Shown here: positions 35,397-42,793 of the stretch, one piece after another | Position numbering within the stretch: the stretch's first letter is position 1 | Layout: each line of letters begins with the position of its first letter | Origin: MWCO01 sp964488865 | Lineage (GTDB): Bacteria; Myxococcota_A; Polyangia; Polyangiales; Polyangiaceae | Assembly: GCA_964488865.1 (NCBI GenBank) | Contig: CAZAWR010000005.1 | Location: 1 to 64,000, forward strand | Length of the DNA stretch: 64,000 bases | Reading direction: 5' to 3' | Program-made: the position numbers and the translations under genes | The notes under the pieces: generated by a model | Database searches by the model: none | Seen by the model: the letters and a program-made list of their open reading frames with translations, nothing else | Told to the model about the DNA's origin: nothing

Positions 35397-37040
35397 ATGG
35401 AGAAGGTGACCGGAGGGCAGCTCGTGGCGAGGATGCTGCGAGCGGAAGGGGTGCGGACAGTGTTCACCCTGTCAGGGCTGCACGTGGCCCCCATCTACGC
35501 GGGGTGCGTGGAGGAGGGGATCCGCGTCGTGGACACGCGGCACGAGCAGGCCGCCGCCCATGCCGCGGACGCCACCGCGCGTCTCACCCGCGGCGTGGGG
35601 GTCGCGGTCGTCACCGCGGGACCGGGCGTGACCGATGCCCTCACGGGGGTGGCCAACGCGAACGCGGCCAACGTTCCGGTGCTGCTGATCGGTGGCGCCG
35701 CACCGATCGCCAACCAGTCGCGCGGGTCCCTGCAGGAGATGGAGCAGGTGGACCTGTTCACCAAGATCACCAAGTGGTCCGATCGCGTGCCTTCCGCCGA
35801 GCTCATTCCGTCGTACTTCGCCAAAGCGTTTCGCACGATGATGAGCGGTCGTCCGGGGCCGGTCTTCCTCGAGCTGGCGTGGGACGTCTTGCTCCAGCAA
35901 GTCAACGACCCGAAAATCCCTGACGCCTATCGGACGGCCGCGCAGGCCGCGGGCGATCCGACGTACGTCGCGCGAGCCGTGGAGTTGCTGGGGGTGGCGG
36001 AGCGTCCTGCGATCATCGCCGGGTCGTCGGTGTGGTGGGACGACGCCGCCACGGTGCTGGGGGAGCTAGCGAGGCACGCGAACATCCCCGTGTTCCTGAA
36101 CGGGGCGGGCAGGGGATGTCTGCCTCCCGACCACCCGCTGTTCTTCCAACACACGCGCAAGCTAGCCCTCGCGCAGGCGGACGTGGTCATCGTGGTGGGG
36201 ACTCCCTTGGACTTCCGGTTGGGCTACGGCGATGCCTTCCGCAAGGACGCGAAGCTCATCCAGATCGACGTGGACCCTACCGAGATCGGTCGCAACCGCG
36301 CGGTGAGCGTGGGCATTGCGGGAAGCAGCCGGCTGGTGCTGGCACAAGTCCTCGGGGGGCTCGGGAAGATGCCGGACCGGTCCGCATATGTGCAGGATCT
36401 TCGCGAGAAGGAGAGGGGCAAGCGCGAGCGGCTGGGGGTGCACGAGGGCAGCGATCAGGTGCCGATTCATCACTCGCGGCTGGCGAAGGAGCTCTCGGAC
36501 GTGGCGAACGAGGGGCATCGGGAGCCGATCTTCGTGGCGGACGGAGGCAACTTCGTGGCGATGGCGGCCAAGTCGATCGTACTGAAGACGCCGGGAAGCT
36601 GGCTGGACCCGGGGCCCCTGGGTTGCCTTGGCGTGGGGGCACCCTTCGCGATCGCGGCGAAGCTCGTGCACCCGGACCGTCCGGTGTTCGTGGTGCAGGG
36701 GGACGGGTCCTTCGGGCTCAACGGTTTCGACTTCGAGACCGCGGTGCGCTTCGGGCTGCCGATGGTGGTGGTGGTCGGCAACGATGCCGCGTGGGGCCAG
36801 ATCCGGCTGCCGCAGGTGGCGATGTACGGCGAGGACAAGAGTCCGGGAACGCAGCTTGCGCCGACACGCTACGATCGGGTCGTGGAGGCGTTCGGAGGTT
36901 GGGGCAAGCTCGTGACCGAGCCCGAGGGCATTCGGCCCGCCTTGCAGGAGGCCATCGGATCGGGCACGGTGGCCTGCGTGAACGTGATGCTGGACCCCGA
37001 CGCGCCGGCGAAGTCGGGGATGATGGGGTACGCGGTATGA
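35397..37040 (+). CDS. Thiamine-diphosphate-dependent enzyme (acetolactate synthase / benzaldehyde lyase-like)
   Basis: 547 residues, the normal length of the family. The N-terminal PYR domain starts VTGGQLVARMLRAEGV and has the cofactor-activating Glu in DTRHEQAAAHAADATAR. The middle domain follows GPVFLELAWDVLL. The C-terminal PP domain has the ThDP/Mg motif GDGSFGLNGFDFETAVR...NDAAWGQIR. Overall layout is closest to benzaldehyde lyase (ITGGELVVRTL...DTRHEAAAGHAA in that enzyme) and 2-hydroxyacyl-CoA lyase-like carboligases, not to biosynthetic acetolactate synthase, and no regulatory subunit gene is adjacent. The substrate cannot be told. The stop overlaps the start of the next gene (ATGA). 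Confidence 0.85.
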   Translation: MEKVTGGQLVARMLRAEGVRTVFTLSGLHVAPIYAGCVEEGIRVVDTRHEQAAAHAADATARLTRGVGVAVVTAGPGVTDALTGVANANAANVPVLLIGGAAPIANQSRGSLQEMEQVDLFTKITKWSDRVPSAELIPSYFAKAFRTMMSGRPGPVFLELAWDVLLQQVNDPKIPDAYRTAAQAAGDPTYVARAVELLGVAERPAIIAGSSVWWDDAATVLGELARHANIPVFLNGAGRGCLPPDHPLFFQHTRKLALAQADVVIVVGTPLDFRLGYGDAFRKDAKLIQIDVDPTEIGRNRAVSVGIAGSSRLVLAQVLGGLGKMPDRSAYVQDLREKERGKRERLGVHEGSDQVPIHHSRLAKELSDVANEGHREPIFVADGGNFVAMAAKSIVLKTPGSWLDPGPLGCLGVGAPFAIAAKLVHPDRPVFVVQGDGSFGLNGFDFETAVRFGLPMVVVVGNDAAWGQIRLPQVAMYGEDKSPGTQLAPTRYDRVVEAFGGWGKLVTEPEGIRPALQEAIGSGTVACVNVMLDPDAPAKSGMMGYAV

Positions 37041-37597
37041 CCGAGCGATTTCACGCCCTCGACCCGAAGACGTCCCTGGTGCTCGTGATCGACCTGCAGG
37101 AGCGACTCGCGCGGGCGATGGACCCGCAGGCGTGCGAGGGCGTGGAGCAGTCCGTGGTCAAGCTGGTGCGGGGGGCAGGGCTCTTGTCGGTCCCGGTCGT
37201 GGCGACGGAGCAATACCCGCGGGGGTTGGGGCCCACGGTGGGGTCGGTGCGCGCGTTGCTCGAGGCTGCGCCGGTGGAGAAGACGGACTTCTCTTGCTGG
37301 CGTGAGGCCGGGGTGCGTGGGGCGCTGGAGGCAGCCGGGAGGAAGCAAATCGTGATCTGCGGGATGGAGACCCACGTTTGCGTTTTTCAGACGGTGCGGG
37401 ACTTGCTGGGGGCGGGGTATTCGCCGTTCGTGGTGTCGGAGGCCGTTCTCTCTCGGACGGCCGAGAGCCGGGCGCTTGGCTTGTCGCTGATGCGGGAGGC
37501 GGGGGCGGTGGTGACGGGGCTCGAGGTGGTGCTGTTCGACTGGCTGGGCGGGTCGCAGCATCCAAGGTTTCGGGACGTGTCGACGCTGATCCGTTGA
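37037..37597 (+). CDS. Isochorismatase-family hydrolase
   Basis: 186 residues from the ATG at 37037, which overlaps the stop of the thiamine-diphosphate enzyme by four bases. The Asp-Lys-Cys catalytic triad of the cysteine-hydrolase branch is visible: VLVIDLQERL, EKTDFSCW and GMETHVCVFQT, with the cis-peptide region just before the Cys. This branch (YcaC/nicotinamidase-like) hydrolyses amides or thioesters; true isochorismatases lack the Cys. The tight coupling suggests the two enzymes work on one pathway, but the chemistry is unknown. The open frame upstream of 37037 is only a shadow. Confidence 0.85.
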   Translation: MTERFHALDPKTSLVLVIDLQERLARAMDPQACEGVEQSVVKLVRGAGLLSVPVVATEQYPRGLGPTVGSVRALLEAAPVEKTDFSCWREAGVRGALEAAGRKQIVICGMETHVCVFQTVRDLLGAGYSPFVVSEAVLSRTAESRALGLSLMREAGAVVTGLEVVLFDWLGGSQHPRFRDVSTLIR

Positions 37598-37711
37598 CGG
37601 TGGTGTGAGGCGGTAGGGTCTTCCGTTCTGAGCGGTTGCGCCGTGCTGCCTTGGTCAGCGAATTCCACAGATTTCATGCAGGTTTGCGCATCGCGCGCGG
37701 CCCGGATTCGT

Positions 37712-37740
37712 TTGACTCTTTCCAGCTTCATCCCTATAGC
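37712..37740 (+). promoter_or_regulatory. Sigma-70-type promoter of the cco-act operon
   Basis: TTGACT (37712-37717) and TATAGC (37735-37740) are separated by exactly 17 bp. Transcription would start near 37747 and leave a leader of about 80 bases before the ATG at 37826. No clear FNR-type palindrome was seen around it. Confidence 0.6.
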
Positions 37741-37825
37741 AGGGACGCCGCCCTCGATTCCGAGGATGCAGCAAATCGGTGGTCGGAAGGGAGCGGCGAA
37801 CACCCAAGCTGGAGCACGTGAGCTG

Positions 37826-40051
37826 ATGGAGCGTGCGGAAACGTTTCGCTACGACGATGCGGTCGTACGCAAGTTCGCACTTGCGACGATCTTCTGGGCG
37901 CTGGTCGGGATGCTGGCCGGGCTCTGGGTAGCCTTGGAGCTGGCGTACTGGCCGTCCAACCTCAACGAGCCCATGCTGACGTTTGGCCGGCTGAGACCGG
38001 TCCATACCAACGGCATCATCTTCGGGTTCGTTGGCAACATCATCTTTGCTGGCGTCTACCATTCGACCCAGCGCCTGTGCAAAGCGCGGATGTTCAACGA
38101 CGTGTTGAGCAACCTGCACTTCTGGGGATGGCAGATCGGGGTGCTCGCGGGGGCGATCTCCTTGGTGCTGGGGTACACGACCTCCAAGGAGTACGCCGAG
38201 CTCGAGTGGCCGCTGGACGTCGCGATCACGATCGTCTGGGTGATCTTCGCCATCAACTTCTTCGGCACGATCTTCAAGCGCCGCGAGCGGCACATGTACG
38301 TCGCGCTCTGGTTCTACATCGCGACGGTCGTGACAGTGGCGGTCCTGCACATCTTCAACTCGCTGGCGTTGCCGTTGAGTTTCATGAAGAGCTACTCGGT
38401 GTACTCCGGGGTGCAGGACGCGTTGGTGCAGTGGTGGTACGGGCACAACGCGGTGGCGTTCGTGCTGACCACGCCGATCCTCGGCTTGATGTACTACTAC
38501 CTGCCGAAGGCCGCGAACCGACCCGTGTTCTCGTACCGGCTCTCGATCCTGCACTTCTGGACGCTGGTCTTCATCTACATCTGGGCCGGGCCTCACCACC
38601 TCCACTACACGGCGCTGCCGGGGTGGGCGTCGACCCTGGGCATGGTCTTCTCGATCATGCTCCTGCCGCCGTCGTGGGGTGGCATGATCAACGGCCTGCT
38701 GACGCTTCGTGGGGCGTGGGACAAGGTTCGCCAGGAGCCTGTGCTCAAGTTCTTCGCGGTGGCCGTGACGTTCTACGGCATGTCGACCTTCGAGGGGCCG
38801 GTGCTCGCGATCAAAACTGTGAACGCGCTGTCCCACTACACGGACTGGACCGTGGCGCACGTGCACTCCGGCACCCTGGGATGGAACGCCTTCATGGCCT
38901 TCGGCGTCCTGTACTGGCTCGTGCCTCGCTTGTGGAAGACCGAGCTGTACAGCAAGGGGCTTGCGACCGCGCACTTCTGGATCGGAAGCCTCGGGATGGT
39001 CTTCTACCTCGTACCCATCTGGACGGCCGGCATCACCCAGGGAATGATGTGGCGCGCGTTCGAGCCGTCGGGCCGTCTGATGTACCCCGACTTCATCGAG
39101 ACCGTGCTCAAGATCGTTCCCTTCTACTGGGTCCGGTTCGGGGGCGGCGCCCTGTTCATCACGGGCGTCCTGCTGCTCATGTACAACGTAGCCCGAACCA
39201 TCGCCTCGGGCGCCAAGGACCTGTCGGATACGGAAGCCTCCGCGGTCCCGCTGGGCGCGTGGAACGAGGAGCTTGCCGAGGGCATGCCTGCCGGCGTGAA
39301 GCCCGCGACCTACGATCACCTCTTCCACAGGGTCGGCAGGGCAGTGGGTCACGGTTTCCACCGCGCGCTGGAAGCCATGCCCGTCACCTTCACCGTGCTG
39401 ACGGTACTGGCCATCTCGGTCGGTTCGCTCATCGAGATCATTCCCACCGTCCTGATCAAGAGCAACGTCCCGAGGCTCGCGTCGGTCAAGCCCTACACGG
39501 CCCTGGAGCTGGAAGGGCGCGACATCTACGTGGCCGAGGGCTGTTACAACTGCCACTCGCAAATGATCCGCCCGTTCCGCGCAGAGACCGAGCGCTACGG
39601 CGACTACTCGAAGCCCGGCGAGTCCCTCTACGACCACCCGTTCCAGTGGGGGTCGCGACGCATCGGGCCGGACCTCGCTCGCGAGGGGGAGAAGTTCCCG
39701 CACCTCTGGCACGTCCGGCACATGGAGAACCCGCGCTCGACCACCCGCGGGTCCATCATGCCCGCCTACCCGTGGCTCGCGACCGAGCCCCTCGACCTGT
39801 CGCAGTCGAGCGCCAAGCTGGCCCTGATGACCAAGCTCAACGTCCCGTACTCCGACTCCGAAGTGTTCCACGCGGAAGCGTCGGCTCGGGAGCAGGCTGA
39901 GCGCGTGGCCCGGGAGATCGAGGCCCAGGGCGGGCCCGCCGGCCTGTCCGACAAACAAATCGTCGCCGTCGTTGCCTACCTGCAACGTCTCGGCGTCGAC
40001 ATTCGCAAGATGCCCGAGCACCACGTGCCCATGGTGGCCAAGCAGCCCTGA
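37826..40051 (+). CDS. ccoNO: Fused CcoN-CcoO, catalytic and monoheme subunits of cbb3 cytochrome c oxidase
   Basis: 741 residues from the ATG at 37826; an in-frame ATG at 37766 is less likely. Residues ~1-480 are CcoN with twelve or so membrane helices. Ligands are visible: His60 (low-spin heme b, RPVHTNG), His207 (CuB, WWYGHN), His257-His258 (CuB, AGPHHLHY), Tyr251 at the cbb3 cross-link position, and His345/His347 (AHVHSGTLGWN). A linker of ~60 residues and a membrane anchor (VTFTVLTVLAISVGSLIEII) lead to CcoO with heme motif CYNCH (573-577) and the Met ligand in GSIMPAYPWL. CcoN and CcoO are separate in most proteobacteria; fused forms are known in some groups. First gene of the operon. 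Confidence 0.95.
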   Translation: MERAETFRYDDAVVRKFALATIFWALVGMLAGLWVALELAYWPSNLNEPMLTFGRLRPVHTNGIIFGFVGNIIFAGVYHSTQRLCKARMFNDVLSNLHFWGWQIGVLAGAISLVLGYTTSKEYAELEWPLDVAITIVWVIFAINFFGTIFKRRERHMYVALWFYIATVVTVAVLHIFNSLALPLSFMKSYSVYSGVQDALVQWWYGHNAVAFVLTTPILGLMYYYLPKAANRPVFSYRLSILHFWTLVFIYIWAGPHHLHYTALPGWASTLGMVFSIMLLPPSWGGMINGLLTLRGAWDKVRQEPVLKFFAVAVTFYGMSTFEGPVLAIKTVNALSHYTDWTVAHVHSGTLGWNAFMAFGVLYWLVPRLWKTELYSKGLATAHFWIGSLGMVFYLVPIWTAGITQGMMWRAFEPSGRLMYPDFIETVLKIVPFYWVRFGGGALFITGVLLLMYNVARTIASGAKDLSDTEASAVPLGAWNEELAEGMPAGVKPATYDHLFHRVGRAVGHGFHRALEAMPVTFTVLTVLAISVGSLIEIIPTVLIKSNVPRLASVKPYTALELEGRDIYVAEGCYNCHSQMIRPFRAETERYGDYSKPGESLYDHPFQWGSRRIGPDLAREGEKFPHLWHVRHMENPRSTTRGSIMPAYPWLATEPLDLSQSSAKLALMTKLNVPYSDSEVFHAEASAREQAERVAREIEAQGGPAGLSDKQIVAVVAYLQRLGVDIRKMPEHHVPMVAKQP

Positions 40052-40062
40052 GGAGGTGGTCC

Positions 40063-40266
40063 ATGTTGCGTGACGTGATCGAGTCCGCTGGCCTGGCCAT
40101 CTACGCCGAGATCGGGCTCATCCTGCTCTTCGTCACCTTCCTGCTCATCGTGGCCCGCATCTTCACCCAGAAGCGCGATCACTACGAGCGCCTCGCGAGA
40201 ATCCCTTTCGACGACGAGTCGGCGTCGGAGCCCGTGGCGCGTTCCACGGAACGTTCGGAGGTTTGA
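40063..40266 (+). CDS. ccoQ: CcoQ-like small subunit of cbb3 oxidase
   Basis: 67 residues with one membrane helix (IYAEIGLILLFVTFLLIVARIF) followed by a charged cytoplasmic tail. GAGGAGG stands about eight bases upstream. Length and position between the CcoNO and CcoP genes fit CcoQ, which stabilises the complex; the sequence itself is too short for a firm family match. Eleven bases separate it from ccoNO and three from ccoP. Confidence 0.75.
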   Translation: MLRDVIESAGLAIYAEIGLILLFVTFLLIVARIFTQKRDHYERLARIPFDDESASEPVARSTERSEV

Positions 40267-40269
40267 GTC

Positions 40270-40863
40270 ATGGCGGGAAAGAACACGGACGACTACCCCG
40301 ACGTGCTGATGGAGCATGACGCGGACGGGATCCAGGAATTCGACAACCCGTCGCCGCCATGGCTGATCTACGGCTTCTACCTCTCGATCCTCTTCGCGTT
40401 CGCGTACGTGATCTACTACGGGTTCAACCGGGGTCCGTCGGTCCAGGAGGCGTACCAGCTCGAGAGCAAGCAGCTCGAGAAGGAGTGGGCGGACTACTAC
40501 GCCAAGAACCCGATCGTGCCTCCCACGACGGAGGAGCTCGTGGCGGCGGCGAAGAACCCGGAGCTCCTGGCGCTCGGAGAGGACACCTATCTGAAGAACT
40601 GTGCGGCGTGTCACGGTGACGACGGCCAGGGGTTGATCGGTCCGAACCTCACGGACGACAGGTGGATCCATGGCGGGAAGATGACCGAGGTCTACGGCAC
40701 GCTCGTGAAGGGCGTGTCGGGCAAGGGCATGCCGCCCTGGGGACGCGCGCTGTCCCCCGAGAAGCTCACGGGAACGACGGTCTACGTTCGCAGCCTCCAG
40801 GGCACGAAGCCTTCCAACCCCAAGGTCCCCGAGGGGGAGCCCGTGGTGGCGGATCCGATCTGA
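40270..40863 (+). CDS. ccoP: CcoP, cytochrome c subunit of cbb3 oxidase (monoheme form)
   Basis: 197 residues. The N-terminal part has the CcoP pattern: DGIQEFDNPSPPWLIYGFYL, then one membrane helix to about residue 52. A periplasmic cytochrome c domain carries a single heme motif CAACH (111-115) with Met in GKGMPPWG. Classical CcoP has about 300 residues and two hemes, so one heme domain is absent. The subunit would pass electrons from a soluble cytochrome c, or directly from ActE/ActA of the neighbouring complex, to the CcoO heme. Confidence 0.92.
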   Translation: MAGKNTDDYPDVLMEHDADGIQEFDNPSPPWLIYGFYLSILFAFAYVIYYGFNRGPSVQEAYQLESKQLEKEWADYYAKNPIVPPTTEELVAAAKNPELLALGEDTYLKNCAACHGDDGQGLIGPNLTDDRWIHGGKMTEVYGTLVKGVSGKGMPPWGRALSPEKLTGTTVYVRSLQGTKPSNPKVPEGEPVVADPI

Positions 40864-40867
40864 CGAC

Positions 40868-42277
40868 ATGGCGATTCTTCGCGGCAAGCCCCCTGACATG
40901 CTTGCGTTGCCCACGCTCGAGGGCAGCGGAAAGCGGCGTTGGGTGTACCCCGTCCTGACCAAGGGCAGGTACTTCTGGGCTCGCCTGGTGGTGGCGGTTG
41001 CGCTGATCGCTGCCTATCTCGGCCTTCCTCACCTGCGGATTGCAGGCAAGCCGGCGTTTCAGATCGACCTGTCCACCCGTCAGCTGCACGTGTTCGGCAG
41101 CACCTTCTTCGCCACCGATACGGTCTTCCTCGCGGCCTTCGGTGTGGCCTTCGTCCTGTCGGTCTTGCTCGTCTCCGCGCTGCTCGGCCGCATCTGGTGC
41201 GGCTGGTCCTGCCCGCAGACCGTGTACATGGAGTTCGTCTTCCGGCCCATCGAAGCGCTCTTGGAAGGGCCTCCGCACTGGCGCAAGCGCGCCGACACCG
41301 AGCCCCTCACCGGACCGCGCTTCGCACGCAAGGCCGCCAAGTGGGCCATCTACCTCGTCATCGCGGCCCTCCTCGCCCACACCTTCGTTGCCTATTTCAT
41401 CGGCACGGACGCCCTCTTTCAGGCCCTGCGCGGCTCCCCCAAGGAGAACTGGGCCACCTTCGTCGCCGTGCTCATCGTCACGGGCATGGTCTTCGTCGAC
41501 TTCGTCTGGTTCCGCGAGCAGACCTGCTTCATCGCCTGCCCCTACGGTCGGATCCAGTCCGTCCTCATCGACACCCGCTCCCTCATCGTCGGCTACGACT
41601 ACGGGCGGGGTGAGCCCCGCCGCAAGGCAGTCGACCGATCGGACGGGGATCATGCCGGCGATTGCGTGGACTGCCTGGCTTGCGTGCGGACGTGTCCGAC
41701 CCACATCGACATCCGCGAGGGGCTGCAGCTCGAGTGCGTGGGCTGCACGCAGTGCATCGACGCGTGCGACGCCATCATGGACCGCGTGAAGAAGCCCCGC
41801 GGTCTGATCCGATACACGTCCCTGAGCCGTCTCGAGGGAGAGCCGGCGGGAGTCTTCCGCCCCCGGGTGCTCGCGTATGGGTTCATCATGGTCGCGGCGC
41901 TGTCCGTTCTGGTTGGCTTGCTGATGCAGCGCGATTCCTTTGAGTTCGACGTCGTGCGGCGGACCGGGTCGCCCTTCTATGTGCAAGCCGACGGGATGGT
42001 GGTGAACCGCTTTCGTCTGCGGATCACGAATCGTCTCGATGCGCCGCAGCGTTTCGAGGTGAAGGTGGCCGAGCCTGCGGGGGTGGAGGTGGTGCTTCCG
42101 GCGATGCCCATCGAGGTGGCCTCTCGCAAGGTCGTTCCGGTCGAGGGGCTCATTCGGTTGCCGCGCTCTGCCTTCGTCACACCAAGCATTCCCGCCGTGA
42201 TCCAGGTGATTCCGGTGCAGGGGCGGGCCGAGCAGGCGGAGTTCGTGCTGCTCGGCCCCGTGGGAGGTGGATCATGA
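40868..42277 (+). CDS. ccoG: CcoG, membrane-bound iron-sulfur protein for cbb3 assembly
   Basis: 469 residues, usual length. About five membrane helices. Cys motifs of the polyferredoxin fold are present: CGWSCPQTVYMEFVF, CPYGRIQS, CVDCLACVRTCPTHIDIR and CVGCTQCIDACDAIMD. A C-terminal Ig-like domain of ~120 residues follows (RLRITNRLDAPQRFEVKVAE). CcoG reduces Cu(II) for loading into the oxidase. The stop overlaps the CcoH start by ATGA. Confidence 0.94.
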   Translation: MAILRGKPPDMLALPTLEGSGKRRWVYPVLTKGRYFWARLVVAVALIAAYLGLPHLRIAGKPAFQIDLSTRQLHVFGSTFFATDTVFLAAFGVAFVLSVLLVSALLGRIWCGWSCPQTVYMEFVFRPIEALLEGPPHWRKRADTEPLTGPRFARKAAKWAIYLVIAALLAHTFVAYFIGTDALFQALRGSPKENWATFVAVLIVTGMVFVDFVWFREQTCFIACPYGRIQSVLIDTRSLIVGYDYGRGEPRRKAVDRSDGDHAGDCVDCLACVRTCPTHIDIREGLQLECVGCTQCIDACDAIMDRVKKPRGLIRYTSLSRLEGEPAGVFRPRVLAYGFIMVAALSVLVGLLMQRDSFEFDVVRRTGSPFYVQADGMVVNRFRLRITNRLDAPQRFEVKVAEPAGVEVVLPAMPIEVASRKVVPVEGLIRLPRSAFVTPSIPAVIQVIPVQGRAEQAEFVLLGPVGGGS

Positions 42278-42783
42278 CCAGGCGCTCCGAGTCCTTCGTC
42301 AGCCGTTACCGCTGGCCCATCGGCATCGTGGGGATCTTCCTGTGCTTCCTCCTCGCCGACGGGCTCCTCATCTACAACGCCCTACGCGACTACGACGCGA
42401 TCCGTCCCGAGGAGGGCTACTACGAGCGAGCGCTCCGTCACGACGAGCTGCAGCAACGCGTCGAGCGTGCTCGGCAGGTCGGGCTGGAAGCCAAAATCGT
42501 GGTCGCCGAGGCGCCCATCCCGACCATGCCCCGCCGGGTTGACGTCGAGGTCAACGATGCGGACGGCAAGCCCGTCACCGGGCTGGAGGGCAAGATCACC
42601 GCCATTCGTCCCTCGGACGCTCGTCTCAAGAACGAGGGGATGCTCGTGGCCGTTCCGGGGCGCGAAGGTCTCTACCGCTTGCTTCTGAAGGTCCCGGTCG
42701 CGGGGTTGTGGCAGTTCGAGCTCGAAGCCCGTCGGGGAACCGACGACTACCTGTTGATCGTCCGCCAGGACGTGAAGATCTGA
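42274..42783 (+). CDS. ccoH: CcoH (FixH), cbb3 assembly factor
   Basis: 169 residues: one N-terminal helix (WPIGIVGIFLCFLLADGLLI), the FixH signature PEEGYYERALRHDE, then a periplasmic beta-sandwich ending LEARRGTDDYLLIVRQDV. It is needed for stable assembly of the oxidase in other bacteria. Its start overlaps CcoG by four bases and ccoI begins ten bases after its stop. Confidence 0.9.
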   Translation: MTRRSESFVSRYRWPIGIVGIFLCFLLADGLLIYNALRDYDAIRPEEGYYERALRHDELQQRVERARQVGLEAKIVVAEAPIPTMPRRVDVEVNDADGKPVTGLEGKITAIRPSDARLKNEGMLVAVPGREGLYRLLLKVPVAGLWQFELEARRGTDDYLLIVRQDVKI

Positions 42784-42793
42784 GAGGCCTATC

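Noticed and set aside
37655..40024. Open frame of 789 codons on the - strand
   Set aside because: Antisense to the ccoNO gene with no recognisable protein pattern; the + strand product has all oxidase ligands.
37826..40051. CcoN-CcoO fusion as a possible frameshift or assembly artefact
   Set aside because: The frame is continuous, the linker includes a proper membrane anchor, and such fusions are known in other phyla.
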